This document shows, piece by piece, positions 1-9,432 of a DNA stretch of 19,750 bases. Each line of letters starts with the position of its first letter. Position 1 is the first letter of the stretch. The DNA comes from an uncultured Flavobacteriales bacterium (GTDB lineage: Bacteria; Bacteroidota; Bacteroidia; Flavobacteriales; Flavobacteriaceae), in NCBI GenBank assembly GCA_913009535.1, contig CAJVXR010000022.1, positions 1 to 19,750 of the forward strand, read 5' to 3'. A program made the position numbers and the translations under genes. The notes beneath the pieces are model-generated. The model ran no database searches. It was not told the DNA's origin and was given only the letters and a program-made list of their open reading frames with translations.

Positions 1-579
1 AGGGAGCTTATAAGCAATAAAAAAAGATTAAATAGTACTATTTTCAGCCTTACCCTTGCACTGTCATTAATAATTATAATTCTAATAATTTTCAGAATAT
101 ACTTTAAATTACAAGCTGAGCGAAGTAAACGTTTTAAATTAGAAAAGTCACAAATCGAAAATGAACTAAGTTTAAAACAACGAGAATTATTTAGTAAATC
201 AAATTTTATCTTACAACGAAACGATTTTTTAAAATCTATTTTAGATGAAATTAGCAATAATACAAACACTCAAAAGGTTGTAGAAAGAATAAAGAAACAA
301 GTTTCTGGTCTAGTGAATTCTGAGAGTTTATATCAGGAATTTGATAAAAAATTTGTTGAGGTGTTCCCGGAATTTTATAAAAAAATAAATGCAAATTATA
401 GGTTATCTAAAACAGATTTTAGATTAATTGCCTACATAAAAATGAATAAAAGCAATAACGAAATTGCTCAAATTTCCGGAATTTCTATTCGTACAGTTCA
501 AAGTCAACGTTATCGGTTATCGAAAAAATTAAAGCTTGAGATAAATCAAGATTTAAATTCTTTCATTTTTGACATTTAG
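1..579 (+). CDS. Membrane-anchored LuxR-type HTH regulator, C-terminal part (5' end outside window)
   Basis: The frame is open from base 1 to the TAG at 577-579, giving 192 residues with no start of its own, so the gene begins upstream. Residues about 12-33 form one strongly hydrophobic membrane segment, residues about 34-65 are charged and probably coiled coil, and residues about 147-176 form a helix-turn-helix (NNEIAQISGISIRTVQSQRY) like the LuxR/GerE or sigma-region-4 type. This order matches the cytoplasmic end of Bacteroidota one-component sensors, whose missing N-terminal part is usually periplasmic TPR or Reg_prop/Y_Y_Y repeats; which applies here cannot be seen. A GTG at 313 could be taken as a start, but it would cut off the membrane segment and coiled coil. 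The gene converges on the sulfatase operon and may sense the same glycan, but this is inference from position alone. Confidence 0.8.
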   Translation, partial: RELISNKKRLNSTIFSLTLALSLIIIILIIFRIYFKLQAERSKRFKLEKSQIENELSLKQRELFSKSNFILQRNDFLKSILDEISNNTNTQKVVERIKKQVSGLVNSESLYQEFDKKFVEVFPEFYKKINANYRLSKTDFRLIAYIKMNKSNNEIAQISGISIRTVQSQRYRLSKKLKLEINQDLNSFIFDI

Positions 580-613
580 AAATAAAAAATCCAATTTTAT
601 TAAGAAAAGTAAG

Positions 614-640
614 TAACAAATTATATGAAATAATTTGTTA
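614..640. terminator. AT-rich perfect hairpin between convergent genes, candidate bidirectional terminator
   Basis: Arms TAACAAATTAT (614-624) and ATAATTTGTTA (630-640) are exact reverse complements around a 5-base loop (ATGAA). The hairpin lies 35 bases after the regulator stop and about 100 bases beyond the sulfatase stop on the other strand. That is where a shared terminator is expected. There is no clean T-run on either side and the stem has only one G/C pair, so function is uncertain. Confidence 0.4.
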
Positions 641-742
641 GAGAATAATTTAGCAATTTGGTATAAAAAACCACCCAACTCTTAATTAAAAAAAGAAGCT
701 AAATACCATAATTATTAAAAAATTATTTTGATTATTATCGAC

Positions 743-2128
743 TTACTTGATTGAATTAATATGCTTATTTAATATAATACTTAAACTATCGACAATAGGT
801 TTATTAGTTTTAATTTCAGCTATGTTGTTCATTTGAAGTTCGTCATTTTCAATATCATATAACATCCTATGCGTTACATTTCCTTTTCGATTCCATTCAG
901 TATAATAATATTTATTAGATATTAAAGTTTCTCCATTTTGCCATATAGAAAAGGCAATATCACTAGTGATCTTTTTTGGATTTTTTAGATTATCAATCAA
1001 GGACTTCCCTTGAACAAAATCTGGAATTTCTAATCCCGCTATATCACAAAATGTAGGATACAAATCAACTAATTCAACAAAAGATTCACTGGTTTTGTTT
1101 TTTTTATATTTAGGGGAACTGATAATCATAGGGATTTTAAGTTCGTATTGAAATAAATTATGTTTTGTCCATCTACCATGTTCTGAAAGACTAAAACCAT
1201 GATCACTAGTTAATACAACTGTGGTATTATCGGTTAAACCTTGATTATCTAGTTCATCTAGAATAAGACCTATTTGCGCATCAATATAACTAACACAAGC
1301 ATAGTAAGCATGTATTAATTCTTTAGCCTTACTTTCTGTAATTGGTCCTTCATCAGGAATATCCGTAAACTTTCTTATTTCGTAAAAATAATTAGCTTTT
1401 TTTGGAGCAGATGGAGGGAAAAAATTATTATATGGTAATGATATATCATTTCTATCATATAAATCCCAATACTTTTTAGGAGCTATAAATGGTAAATGAG
1501 GCTTTTGAAAACCTACAGCTATAAAATAAGGTTTATCATTTTTATTTATAGATTGTATATCATGGAGAGTCTTTTGGGTAACTTTTCCGTCGGAATAATC
1601 ATTATCGTCCGCATAAATAAATTCAGAAGCTGGGCCAAAATTATTTTTTAAATTTTTAATATTTAAAGGATCCTTGTAATCCTTAGGATTACTTCTTGGA
1701 CTCCGAAACATATCATCCCATCCGTAAGCTGCATCCTTAGCAAAATGAGAAATTTTACCATTACTAATTGTCCTGTAGCCATTTTTTTTAAGATAAGATG
1801 CAATAGTTAATGCGTTTGGAGCATCTTTATTTATTTTAGTGTCATAATTTCTGAATCTAGATTTAGTGGGTCTTAAGCCAGTAAGTATACTAGCTCTTGA
1901 TGCTCCACATACAGGGTTGTTAGTAAATGAATTTTTAAAATTAACACCCCGTTTCTTTAATTTATCTATGTTTGGTGTTATAATTTCAAGTTGATTATCT
2001 GCCATAACAAGATCTCTTAAATCATCTACAATTATAAAAATGATATTTTCTTTAATAGACTCATTTTGAGCAAAAGCTGAAAAACAAAACATTAAAAAAA
2101 TGACAGTTAGTAATTTATATTTCCTCAT
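743..2128 (-). CDS. Type I sulfatase, iduronate-2-sulfatase-like (S1_7-type)
   Basis: A 461-residue hydrolase predicted to remove sulfate esters from a sugar in the periplasm. Residues 1-20 are a signal peptide ending AFA before Q21. Metal ligands Asp35-Asp36 (IIVDD) are followed by the formylglycine motif C74-G-A-S-R78, a valid C-x-[P/A]-x-R form that needs the anaerobic or FGE-type maturase. K209-P-H-L-P-F and the block around D309-H310-G with SEHGRW are typical of the iduronate-2-sulfatase branch, probably SulfAtlas S1_7. It is the last gene of the operon SusC1-SusD1-GH3-sulfatase, starting 8 bases after the GH3 stop, so it is co-transcribed. Within S1_7, sulfate position and sugar vary, so the exact substrate is not readable. 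Length and active-site residues look complete. Confidence 0.9.
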   Translation of the reverse strand: MRKYKLLTVIFLMFCFSAFAQNESIKENIIFIIVDDLRDLVMADNQLEIITPNIDKLKKRGVNFKNSFTNNPVCGASRASILTGLRPTKSRFRNYDTKINKDAPNALTIASYLKKNGYRTISNGKISHFAKDAAYGWDDMFRSPRSNPKDYKDPLNIKNLKNNFGPASEFIYADDNDYSDGKVTQKTLHDIQSINKNDKPYFIAVGFQKPHLPFIAPKKYWDLYDRNDISLPYNNFFPPSAPKKANYFYEIRKFTDIPDEGPITESKAKELIHAYYACVSYIDAQIGLILDELDNQGLTDNTTVVLTSDHGFSLSEHGRWTKHNLFQYELKIPMIISSPKYKKNKTSESFVELVDLYPTFCDIAGLEIPDFVQGKSLIDNLKNPKKITSDIAFSIWQNGETLISNKYYYTEWNRKGNVTHRMLYDIENDELQMNNIAEIKTNKPIVDSLSIILNKHINSIK

Positions 2129-2136
2129 GAAGATTT

Positions 2137-4479
2137 TTAATTATTAAAATTAATTTTATTTAAAATATTTAACTCAACAGTCTTTAGATCTTTTGAATTA
2201 GAAGACGAACCTGTCATGATATTAAAACCACCTGGTTCAACAACATAATTCATTTCAATATCATAAAAAGCTAAAGACTCAGGTTTAATTTCAAAAATTA
2301 CTTTTTTAGTTTCTCCAACTTTTAAATGAACTCTTTTATAACCTTTTAATTCTTTAACTGGTCTTGTAACAGAACTGACTTTATCCCTAATATATAGCTG
2401 AACAACTTCCTCTCCATCCATATCTCCTATATTAGTAACTTCTAATTGAACTTTAATAATTGAATTCTTATCAAAATCTGAATTCAGAAGTTTAGGTTTT
2501 GTATAGTTGAATTTTGTGTAGCTTAATCCATATCCAAATGGATATAATGGTTTATTCTTTTCAAATGCATATTTATGAAAATACTGAGATGGCTTGTGAT
2601 TATAAAACATCTTTAATTGCCCTACACTTCTAGGAACAGTTAAAGGTAGTTTACCGCTAGGATTAACATCTCCAAAGATTATTTCTGCAACAGCTTTTCC
2701 TCCAAAACTTCCTGGCTCCCAAGCCTTAATAACTGCACGAATGTTTTCCTGTATCCATGGTTCACTTATTGGTCTTCCATTTACATATACAACAATTACA
2801 TTTTTGTTTATTTCTTTTAATGACATTACAAGTTTTAGCTGTTTACCTGCTAAATTCAGCTCTGCTCTAGCCATATTCTCACCAGCAGTTTTATCTTTCC
2901 ACTTGTATCTCATAGAATTATCTCCAACAACTACAACAACATAGTCTGCATCTTTAGAGGCTTTTAGAGTATTCTGAATATTTACATTAGATATTTTTCT
3001 AATTTTCTCACCTGAATTATGGAATGAAACGCTGTATCCTTTTGATTCTCCTAATTCCTTTATTCCCTCATAAATAGTAGTTACATTTTCTTCAGGTTGA
3101 GCAGCATGCCAATCCCCTAGTATAGATTGATTATTTGCGTTTGGACCAGTAACTAAAATTTTTTTAGAATTTTTTACTTTTTTTAAAGGAAGTAAACTTG
3201 AGTTTTTTAACAATACAATACCCTTTCTAGCAGTTTCTAAAGCAGTAAATCTATGCGAAGGTGTGAAAATTCTTTCAGAAATCTTTTCAATATCAACAAA
3301 TCTATTTTCAAACAATCCTAATTTAAATTTAGCCATTAAAATTTTTGAACATGCTTCATTAATTCTAGAAATAGGAAGTTTTCCCTCTTGAACTAATTCA
3401 ATAACAAATTCGGGAAAGTCTACTCCGTGCATATGCATATCCATTCCCGCATTTACTGCTAAAAAAGAAGCTTCCTTTAAATTATTAGCTACATGATGCA
3501 AGGTTTCAATTCTTTCAATATCCATCCAGTCACTCACATAAAAGCCTTCAAAACCCCAATCATTACGAAATAAATCTGTCATTAGCCAACTACTCATGTG
3601 ACATGGAATCCCATTTAATTCATTATGTGCAGCCATTATAGAATAAACTCCAGCATCTATAGCTTTTTTATAAGGAGGTAAGTAGACTTCTTTTAAAGTT
3701 CTCAAAGAAATATCCATTGGAGATGCATTCAAGCCATTAATTGGTTCACTTCCAGCAATCATATGTTTTGCACATGCAATAACTTTATTTGTTCCAGTAA
3801 AATCATTTAATTGAAAGCCATTGATCATAGACGCACCAAGGTTACCTACCATAAACGGGTCTTCCCCAAAAGTTTCACCAACTCTACCCCATCTTGGATC
3901 TCTTAATACATCAATATTTGGAGTAAATGCCCAATGCGAACCTGTTGCTCTCATTTCTAGTGCAGTTTGTCTACCTACATCAAATAAAAATTGATCACTC
4001 CACGTAGAAGCTAGTGTTATTGGAGATGGATATACAGTAGCTCCACTATACAATGCATTTCCATGAATAGCATCAATTCCTATTAATATTGGTATTCTTA
4101 ATCTGGATTTATTAGCAAGTTCTTGCAATAAATTACCCTCTTCAGCAGTTAAAACATGTAAAAAAGAACCTATTTTCCCTTCCTCTGTCATTTTCATAAC
4201 ATCATTACTAAACACACCTTTATAAAATCCTTGAGCATCATTATTCAATAAATCTTCAGGTGATAAATCTCTCTCGGCTTTTCGCATATGTTCTAGACCA
4301 ACAAATTGATTCATTTGATAAACTTTTTCTTCTAAAGTCATTCTAGACATTAAATCAGTTAATCGATCTACATGGGGTTTTGAACTATCTAAATATAATT
4401 TGTAAGCAGAATCTTCTTGCGATAAAATTGTAAAACCATTGAAAAATGTTAATAAGAAAATTAATAATTTTAATCTCAT
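2137..4479 (-). CDS. Glycoside hydrolase family 3, BglX-type beta-glucosidase/beta-xylosidase
   Basis: A 780-residue exo-glycosidase that would release terminal beta-linked glucose or xylose from oligosaccharides. Residues 1-20 are a signal peptide (ending ILS before Q21), which suggests the periplasm. The (beta/alpha)8 domain spans about 35-400, with K238-H239 and the nucleophile loop YVSDW (Asp317). The alpha/beta sandwich spans about 415-655, with the probable acid/base Glu534 in the AGEN motif and the PFGYGLSYT stretch near 648-655. A fibronectin-III-like domain follows at about 675-755. Length and order match BglX-type GH3 enzymes. It sits 26 bases after SusD1 and 8 bases before the sulfatase. 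GH3 sugar preference cannot be read from motifs; with the GH10 nearby, xylose is a reasonable guess but not shown. Confidence 0.92.
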   Translation of the reverse strand: MRLKLLIFLLTFFNGFTILSQEDSAYKLYLDSSKPHVDRLTDLMSRMTLEEKVYQMNQFVGLEHMRKAERDLSPEDLLNNDAQGFYKGVFSNDVMKMTEEGKIGSFLHVLTAEEGNLLQELANKSRLRIPILIGIDAIHGNALYSGATVYPSPITLASTWSDQFLFDVGRQTALEMRATGSHWAFTPNIDVLRDPRWGRVGETFGEDPFMVGNLGASMINGFQLNDFTGTNKVIACAKHMIAGSEPINGLNASPMDISLRTLKEVYLPPYKKAIDAGVYSIMAAHNELNGIPCHMSSWLMTDLFRNDWGFEGFYVSDWMDIERIETLHHVANNLKEASFLAVNAGMDMHMHGVDFPEFVIELVQEGKLPISRINEACSKILMAKFKLGLFENRFVDIEKISERIFTPSHRFTALETARKGIVLLKNSSLLPLKKVKNSKKILVTGPNANNQSILGDWHAAQPEENVTTIYEGIKELGESKGYSVSFHNSGEKIRKISNVNIQNTLKASKDADYVVVVVGDNSMRYKWKDKTAGENMARAELNLAGKQLKLVMSLKEINKNVIVVYVNGRPISEPWIQENIRAVIKAWEPGSFGGKAVAEIIFGDVNPSGKLPLTVPRSVGQLKMFYNHKPSQYFHKYAFEKNKPLYPFGYGLSYTKFNYTKPKLLNSDFDKNSIIKVQLEVTNIGDMDGEEVVQLYIRDKVSSVTRPVKELKGYKRVHLKVGETKKVIFEIKPESLAFYDIEMNYVVEPGGFNIMTGSSSNSKDLKTVELNILNKINFNN

Positions 4480-4505
4480 CGTATTTATTTTAATTTATTA
4501 TAATT

Positions 4506-6026
4506 CTAGTTATCAATAAATTCATTTGTGTTAATTTCAGAAAGAGGTATAGGTAATTTCATAACCTGTGCTGAATCTGTACTTAATAACAAATCCACTT
4601 TTGGAGAGAAAATTGGATTATTATTGTGTTTATTGATAGTATTGGTTAAAAAATAATCAAATCCTCTTCTTCTATTATTATTTGAATCTTCTCCTTCTCC
4701 AATAAGTTCATACCTGTATTCCCTCATTATAGCATCTCTAAATGAACTTTGATCTCCTAGATATGCTGCATTTGACATCCCTACTCTATCTAAAACTTCA
4801 GTAACATATCCTAATTGTTCTCCATTTTGTAATTCATTAGAAATTTCAGCTAACATAATAAGAAGATCCGCATATCTATATATAATTAAGTTTTGACTTC
4901 CGTATTGATTGCTATGTTGAGTGTCTTTTTCAACAAACTTAAATAAGTAAGGGTTTGCTCTTCCAAACTGATTTCTGTTTTGAAGAGCTGGATAAATATC
5001 AATACGGTTTCCGTTATCAGCTCTATTATATTGATATAAATAAGTTCCTTCAATTCTAGGATCATTTGGATATGCTAACATGTGATCAAGTAAAACATCT
5101 GCATGTACACAAAGCCAACCAAAATGCTGACCTAATTTATACTTATAAGGCGTGTAATTTCTTCCCATTTGAGAGTTTGCTGCATCCTGACTCATTTGTA
5201 ACTCAAAAATTGATTCTGTAGAATTCTCAAACTCATCGGTAAATAATGAACCGTAATCTGAAACTAAACTATACTGACCATAGACCATAATAGCTTGATC
5301 GTAAGCTAATTGCCAATACTGAGATTCGGAAATACTATCAGCCTGTAAATCTGGATTAGTAGCTAATGTCATATATACTTTGGATAACAACATGTTAGCT
5401 GCATACTGTTTAGGGTAACCAGGTCCACTTGCTCCGTTTATAAGAGTAGCTGCAGTTTGTGCATCAGCAATAATTTGTGCATATACGTCCTTTGCTAATG
5501 ATTTTGGTTTACTCAAATTTTCATTATCTGGAAGCTCTAATCTAAGAGGAATATCTCCCCATAAGCGTACCAATGATAAATACAACCAGGCTCTTATAAG
5601 GTGAGCTTGACCTTTAATATCATTGAAACCTAAATCTGATTTGTCAGTTGGAGATTCTGTAGTATTAATATTAGCAATAGCTCCATTAGCTCTACCAATG
5701 GCAGCATAAAGAGAACGCCACATAGCATCTGAATCTCTGTCATAAGTAGGTTTTAAAGAAAAAAGATTAATGTTGTTTACGTTATTGGAATAATTTCCGT
5801 TTTTCCTAGTTACAAAGAGTCCTGAAAAACCATTTACTGCGAAAATACGTTGTTCTTGAGCTCCGTAAACGGACATAGATTGGTAGATCCCATCTAACGC
5901 TCCTTTAGCTATCTCAAGATTTGAGTACGTAGCTTTTGCGTCAAGAAATATTGGATTTTCATCTAAATCACAATTAAAAAATGTCAATCCAATAAACGTT
6001 AGTAATATTATTTTATAATTTTTCAT
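4506..6026 (-). CDS. SusD-like surface glycan-binding lipoprotein (SusD1)
   Basis: The outer-surface partner of the SusC1 transporter, forming the lid that delivers oligosaccharides. I choose the ATG at 6024-6026, giving 506 residues. A longer reading would start at a TTG at 6053 and add nine residues ahead of the signal peptide. From the ATG, residues 1-18 are a lipoprotein signal with Cys19 in TFFNC, followed by acidic residues (DLDENP) like the export signal of Bacteroidota surface lipoproteins. The usual SusD features follow: an early helix with ALDGIYQSM, the AHLIRAWLYLSLVRLWGDIPL block typical of the TPR-like core, and a C-terminal region with RRRGFDYFLTN and a LPIPLSEI-xxN ending. It starts 56 bases after the SusC1 stop and shares that transcript. 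Confidence 0.92.
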   Translation of the reverse strand: MKNYKIILLTFIGLTFFNCDLDENPIFLDAKATYSNLEIAKGALDGIYQSMSVYGAQEQRIFAVNGFSGLFVTRKNGNYSNNVNNINLFSLKPTYDRDSDAMWRSLYAAIGRANGAIANINTTESPTDKSDLGFNDIKGQAHLIRAWLYLSLVRLWGDIPLRLELPDNENLSKPKSLAKDVYAQIIADAQTAATLINGASGPGYPKQYAANMLLSKVYMTLATNPDLQADSISESQYWQLAYDQAIMVYGQYSLVSDYGSLFTDEFENSTESIFELQMSQDAANSQMGRNYTPYKYKLGQHFGWLCVHADVLLDHMLAYPNDPRIEGTYLYQYNRADNGNRIDIYPALQNRNQFGRANPYLFKFVEKDTQHSNQYGSQNLIIYRYADLLIMLAEISNELQNGEQLGYVTEVLDRVGMSNAAYLGDQSSFRDAIMREYRYELIGEGEDSNNNRRRGFDYFLTNTINKHNNNPIFSPKVDLLLSTDSAQVMKLPIPLSEINTNEFIDN

Positions 6027-6082
6027 AATTTTTGAACTAAATATTCTTTTCAATTTTTTTCAGTTTATTTTAACTTTTTAGT

Positions 6083-9000
6083 TTAGAATTTAATATTAAG
6101 TCCCAATAAAATATTTCTAGCATTAACTCCCCCATTCCAATCGACTCCGTTAATTAACCCAGTGTATAAAAAGGTAGAAACTTCAGGATCATATCCACTG
6201 TAATTAGTCCATGTAAATAAATTTTGACCAGCTATGTAAACGTTTAAATTATCAATAAAGTTTTTTTCACTTACAGGAATATCATAACCAATAGTCAGGT
6301 TATTTAACCTTAAATAGCTTCCGTCTTCAATTATTCGGTCAGTAATTGCGATCTGTCCTTTAGTTGTGTATCCGATTCTTGGATGAGTGTTAGATGGATT
6401 ATCTGGTCTCCATGCATTATAATAGGCCGCAGGAGAAATATTAGCATTTGGTCTTCCCTCTGCATTATCTAATTGTAATGACATTCCATTAGCGATGTCA
6501 TTTCCATATACACCATTAAATAAAGCACTTAGATTCCAGTGTTTATATTTTAAATTAAAATTAAATCCATATACAAAATCAGGATTTGGATTTCCTAAAA
6601 AAGTTCTATCCTTTTCATCGATCACTCCATCGCCAGAGTCTAATGTACCATCTCCATTTGAATCTTCAGTTAATTGATCAACTATTCTTACATCTCCAGG
6701 AACAGCTCCGTTTGTAAAATCAGTATCATTTGTTTGATAAATACCATTCGTTTTAAAACCATAAAAAAGACTTGACTCTTCACCTTCAATAAAAACATTT
6801 GCTGGATATCTAAATATAGCTCCTCTACTAATTGTATTACCGTAATAAAATCTTCGATCAGTCATAATACCATTTTCATAAAAACCTTGTAGTGGTTGTG
6901 AATCTAGATTTAAAATTTCTGTCTTATTAAATGAAATATTTCCTCCAAAACTAAGTTCTATGTCGTCTGTAGAAATTGGATTAAAATTCAGTGCTAGTTC
7001 AACACCATTATTAGTAATAGATCCTTTGTTTACTAAAATACGTGTAAACCCAGCTGATGGTGGAATATCAGAATTTTGTAATAAATCTTTAGTAGTTTTA
7101 TTATACACATCTATATTTCCTGAAACAATATCATTTAGTGTAGTAAAATCAATACCAAAGTTAACTTGTTCTGTTGTTTCCCATGTTAAATCAGGATTTG
7201 CTAGATTTCTTAATGCAATTGGAACATTAGTACCTCCAGAAGCATTTCCATATAAATTATTCAATACACCATAATTAGACAAGGTTCCATAAGGACCAAT
7301 ACCATGATTTCCAATCTGACCCCAACCTGCTCTAATTTTTAAACTTTTAAAAATATCTAAGTTTTTAATAAAATCCTCATTTCCTGCATTCCAAGCAAGG
7401 GCTAACGAAGGAAACACGCCAAATCTATTATCCTTAGAAAACTTTGATACTCCATCACGTCTAACAGTTGCTGTTAAAATATACTTGTTATCAAATGTAT
7501 AATTTACACGTCCTAAAATTGAGAATATTTGTTGATCTGCTCTTATAAATGTTAATGGTCTAGTTATTACGTTACCAAAAGCTGGTTGATTTGTTGTTAA
7601 TTGCATGGTAAGAAAATCTTCAACAGCGTATATACTGTTTTCTATACTTCTCACATCGTAAGTAACTCCAAGCATTGCATTAACTCTATGTTTTCTGTTA
7701 AACCTTCTATTGAATCTAATTATATTATTAAACTGATGGGTTTTAGCATTTTTAGTCATTATTTGCAACGCTCCATTAGCATTTAAACCTTGATAAGTAG
7801 AAAGTCCATAGAAACGCCTTCTGTCTTTTGTTCTAATATTACCACCATATTTAATTTGATAGGTCAAACCTCTTAAAGGAAGCTTATATGTTAAAGCTAC
7901 TGAACCAATAAAACGTGTTTCTTTAGAAATATCAGAAAAGTCCTTCTGCCAAGAAAAGGGATTTGTTGTATAGTCATCTTCAGAATTAATATCATCTAAA
8001 TCATGTGAAATAACAGGTCTATATGCAATAACATTTCTTACGAAACTTCTATTAGCTCCTCCGTCTAAATCACCACCTTCAGCAAAGTTTGAGTTATTAA
8101 TAAGCCCGCTAATTCTAGCTTTTAAATTGAGATTTTCATTAAGATCTTGGTTTAAATTAATTCGAATGTCACTGCTTTTAAATGTAGAGTTTGTAACTAC
8201 ACCTCTCTGATTATCAAATCCTGCTGATATATAATAATTTCCATTTTCTCCACCTCCTGAACCTGATACTCCAAATTTTTGACTAAAACCATCTCCATAT
8301 ATTTCATCTTGCCAGTTGTATTGATCAGTGAGAGTTGGAGTTCCTTCACGTCCAACAAAAATACCTTCTTCAGTGAAAGTATATCTTGGATTTAAACCTG
8401 CAATTTGATCAATTTCATTAACATAATTTGCATAACCAAACGCGTCTAAAACATTAATTTTTCTATATACTGTCCTAACCGAATTAGTATGAAAAGTATT
8501 TATTTTAGGTTTACCGCTCGTTCCTTTTTTAGTAGTAATTAAAACAACTCCATTAGCTCCCCTGGATCCGTATATTGCAGTTGCAGAAGCATCTTTTAAT
8601 ACTTGAATGCTTTCAATATCACGTGGATTAATTCCATTTAAACCATTTTGAGTTTCTTGTCCAGTATTTCCTATGCCTGTTGGCAGTACATCTTCACCAG
8701 CAGAGGAAATAATAATTCCATCAATAACATAAAGAGGTTCATTATTTCCCCTTAAACTGTTAGTTCCTCTGATTTTAACACTAATTCCTGATCCTGGCGT
8801 AGCACCATTTTGTATAACTTGTACTCCTGAAGCACGACCTTGTAGTAGCTGATCCACAGAATTTGATTGTGTTGCAACCCTATCATTAACAGAAACAGAT
8901 GAAATTGAACCTGAAATATCTTTCTTTAAAACTGTACCATATCCTATAACAACCACCTCTTCAAGTTGATCATTATCAACTTGCAAATTAATTGAAAATA

Positions 9001-9271
9001 TTGTTTTTTCAGAAACATCTACTTCTTCATTGACATAACCTATATATGAAATTATAAGGATTTGTTTTGAATTTGAAGGAATCTCCAAAGTAAAAAGACC
9101 ATCAAAATTAGTGATAGCTCCAAGATTGTTTGAGTTTTTTACCTGAATAGTAGCTCCAGGAAGAGGTAATCCTGATTCATCATTAACAGTCCCAGTAATT
9201 AACTTAGATTGAGAAAAAGCGATAAGGGGAGTTAAAACTGATAAAATAATTATACGGAATATGATTTTCAT
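6083..9271 (-). CDS. SusC-like TonB-dependent outer-membrane glycan transporter (SusC1)
   Basis: A 1062-residue outer-membrane barrel that imports oligosaccharides using TonB energy, paired with SusD1. Residues 1-20 are a signal peptide (IAFS before Q21). A carboxypeptidase-D-like regulatory domain spans about 24-98 (LITGTVNDESGLPLPGATI). The TonB-box-like stretch EEVVVIGYGT (104-113) and a plug domain follow to about residue 250, with the hallmark VLKDASATAIYGSRGANGVV and LYVIDG. The rest is beta-barrel, ending in ILLGLNIKF with a terminal Phe. An aspartate-rich NGDG stretch in a late loop (DSNGDGTLDSGDGVIDEKD) resembles the calcium-binding loops common in this family. It is the first gene of its operon; a long upstream spacer with a palindrome and candidate promoter suggests control starts here. 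Confidence 0.95.
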   Translation of the reverse strand: MKIIFRIIILSVLTPLIAFSQSKLITGTVNDESGLPLPGATIQVKNSNNLGAITNFDGLFTLEIPSNSKQILIISYIGYVNEEVDVSEKTIFSINLQVDNDQLEEVVVIGYGTVLKKDISGSISSVSVNDRVATQSNSVDQLLQGRASGVQVIQNGATPGSGISVKIRGTNSLRGNNEPLYVIDGIIISSAGEDVLPTGIGNTGQETQNGLNGINPRDIESIQVLKDASATAIYGSRGANGVVLITTKKGTSGKPKINTFHTNSVRTVYRKINVLDAFGYANYVNEIDQIAGLNPRYTFTEEGIFVGREGTPTLTDQYNWQDEIYGDGFSQKFGVSGSGGGENGNYYISAGFDNQRGVVTNSTFKSSDIRINLNQDLNENLNLKARISGLINNSNFAEGGDLDGGANRSFVRNVIAYRPVISHDLDDINSEDDYTTNPFSWQKDFSDISKETRFIGSVALTYKLPLRGLTYQIKYGGNIRTKDRRRFYGLSTYQGLNANGALQIMTKNAKTHQFNNIIRFNRRFNRKHRVNAMLGVTYDVRSIENSIYAVEDFLTMQLTTNQPAFGNVITRPLTFIRADQQIFSILGRVNYTFDNKYILTATVRRDGVSKFSKDNRFGVFPSLALAWNAGNEDFIKNLDIFKSLKIRAGWGQIGNHGIGPYGTLSNYGVLNNLYGNASGGTNVPIALRNLANPDLTWETTEQVNFGIDFTTLNDIVSGNIDVYNKTTKDLLQNSDIPPSAGFTRILVNKGSITNNGVELALNFNPISTDDIELSFGGNISFNKTEILNLDSQPLQGFYENGIMTDRRFYYGNTISRGAIFRYPANVFIEGEESSLFYGFKTNGIYQTNDTDFTNGAVPGDVRIVDQLTEDSNGDGTLDSGDGVIDEKDRTFLGNPNPDFVYGFNFNLKYKHWNLSALFNGVYGNDIANGMSLQLDNAEGRPNANISPAAYYNAWRPDNPSNTHPRIGYTTKGQIAITDRIIEDGSYLRLNNLTIGYDIPVSEKNFIDNLNVYIAGQNLFTWTNYSGYDPEVSTFLYTGLINGVDWNGGVNARNILLGLNIKF

Positions 9272-9399
9272 AGTTTGTAATATTTAGTTGTATAAAGCTG
9301 TTTTTCTTATAATAATGTAATAAATACTAGTAAAAATGAATATGAAATATTTTATACATTATAAAAAAAATTATATATCACTGGCTTTAAGTGTTTTAT

Positions 9400-9425
9400 A
9401 ATAAATGTGTGCCCACACATTTATT
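9400..9425. promoter_or_regulatory. Perfect 12+12 palindrome upstream of SusC1, candidate operator or 5'-leader hairpin
   Basis: Arms AATAAATGTGTG (9400-9411) and CACACATTTATT (9414-9425) are exact reverse complements around CC. The core GTGTGCCCACAC is GC-rich in an otherwise AT-rich spacer. It lies about 129 bases upstream of the SusC1 start. On the minus strand it is followed by ATAAAACACTT rather than a T-run, so it does not look like a terminator of the GH10 operon. It would suit a dimeric regulator, or form a leader hairpin if transcription starts just upstream. Confidence 0.5.
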
Positions 9426-9432
9426 TTCTTCA

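Noticed and set aside
648..704. Inverted repeat ATTTAGC and GCTAAAT in the gap before the first sulfatase
   Set aside because: Short arms 40-odd bases apart with no T-run; not a convincing terminator or operator.
6035..6083. Inverted repeat AACTAAA (6035-6041) and TTTAGTT (6077-6083) between SusC1 and SusD1, as a possible attenuator
   Set aside because: Only 7 bases of mostly A/T pairing around a 35-base loop; expected by chance at this composition.
2741..7786. Plus-strand open frames of 60-104 codons opposite the GH3 and SusC1 genes
   Set aside because: They lie antisense within well-supported genes, show no known motif or signal, and fit chance shadows of the real frames.
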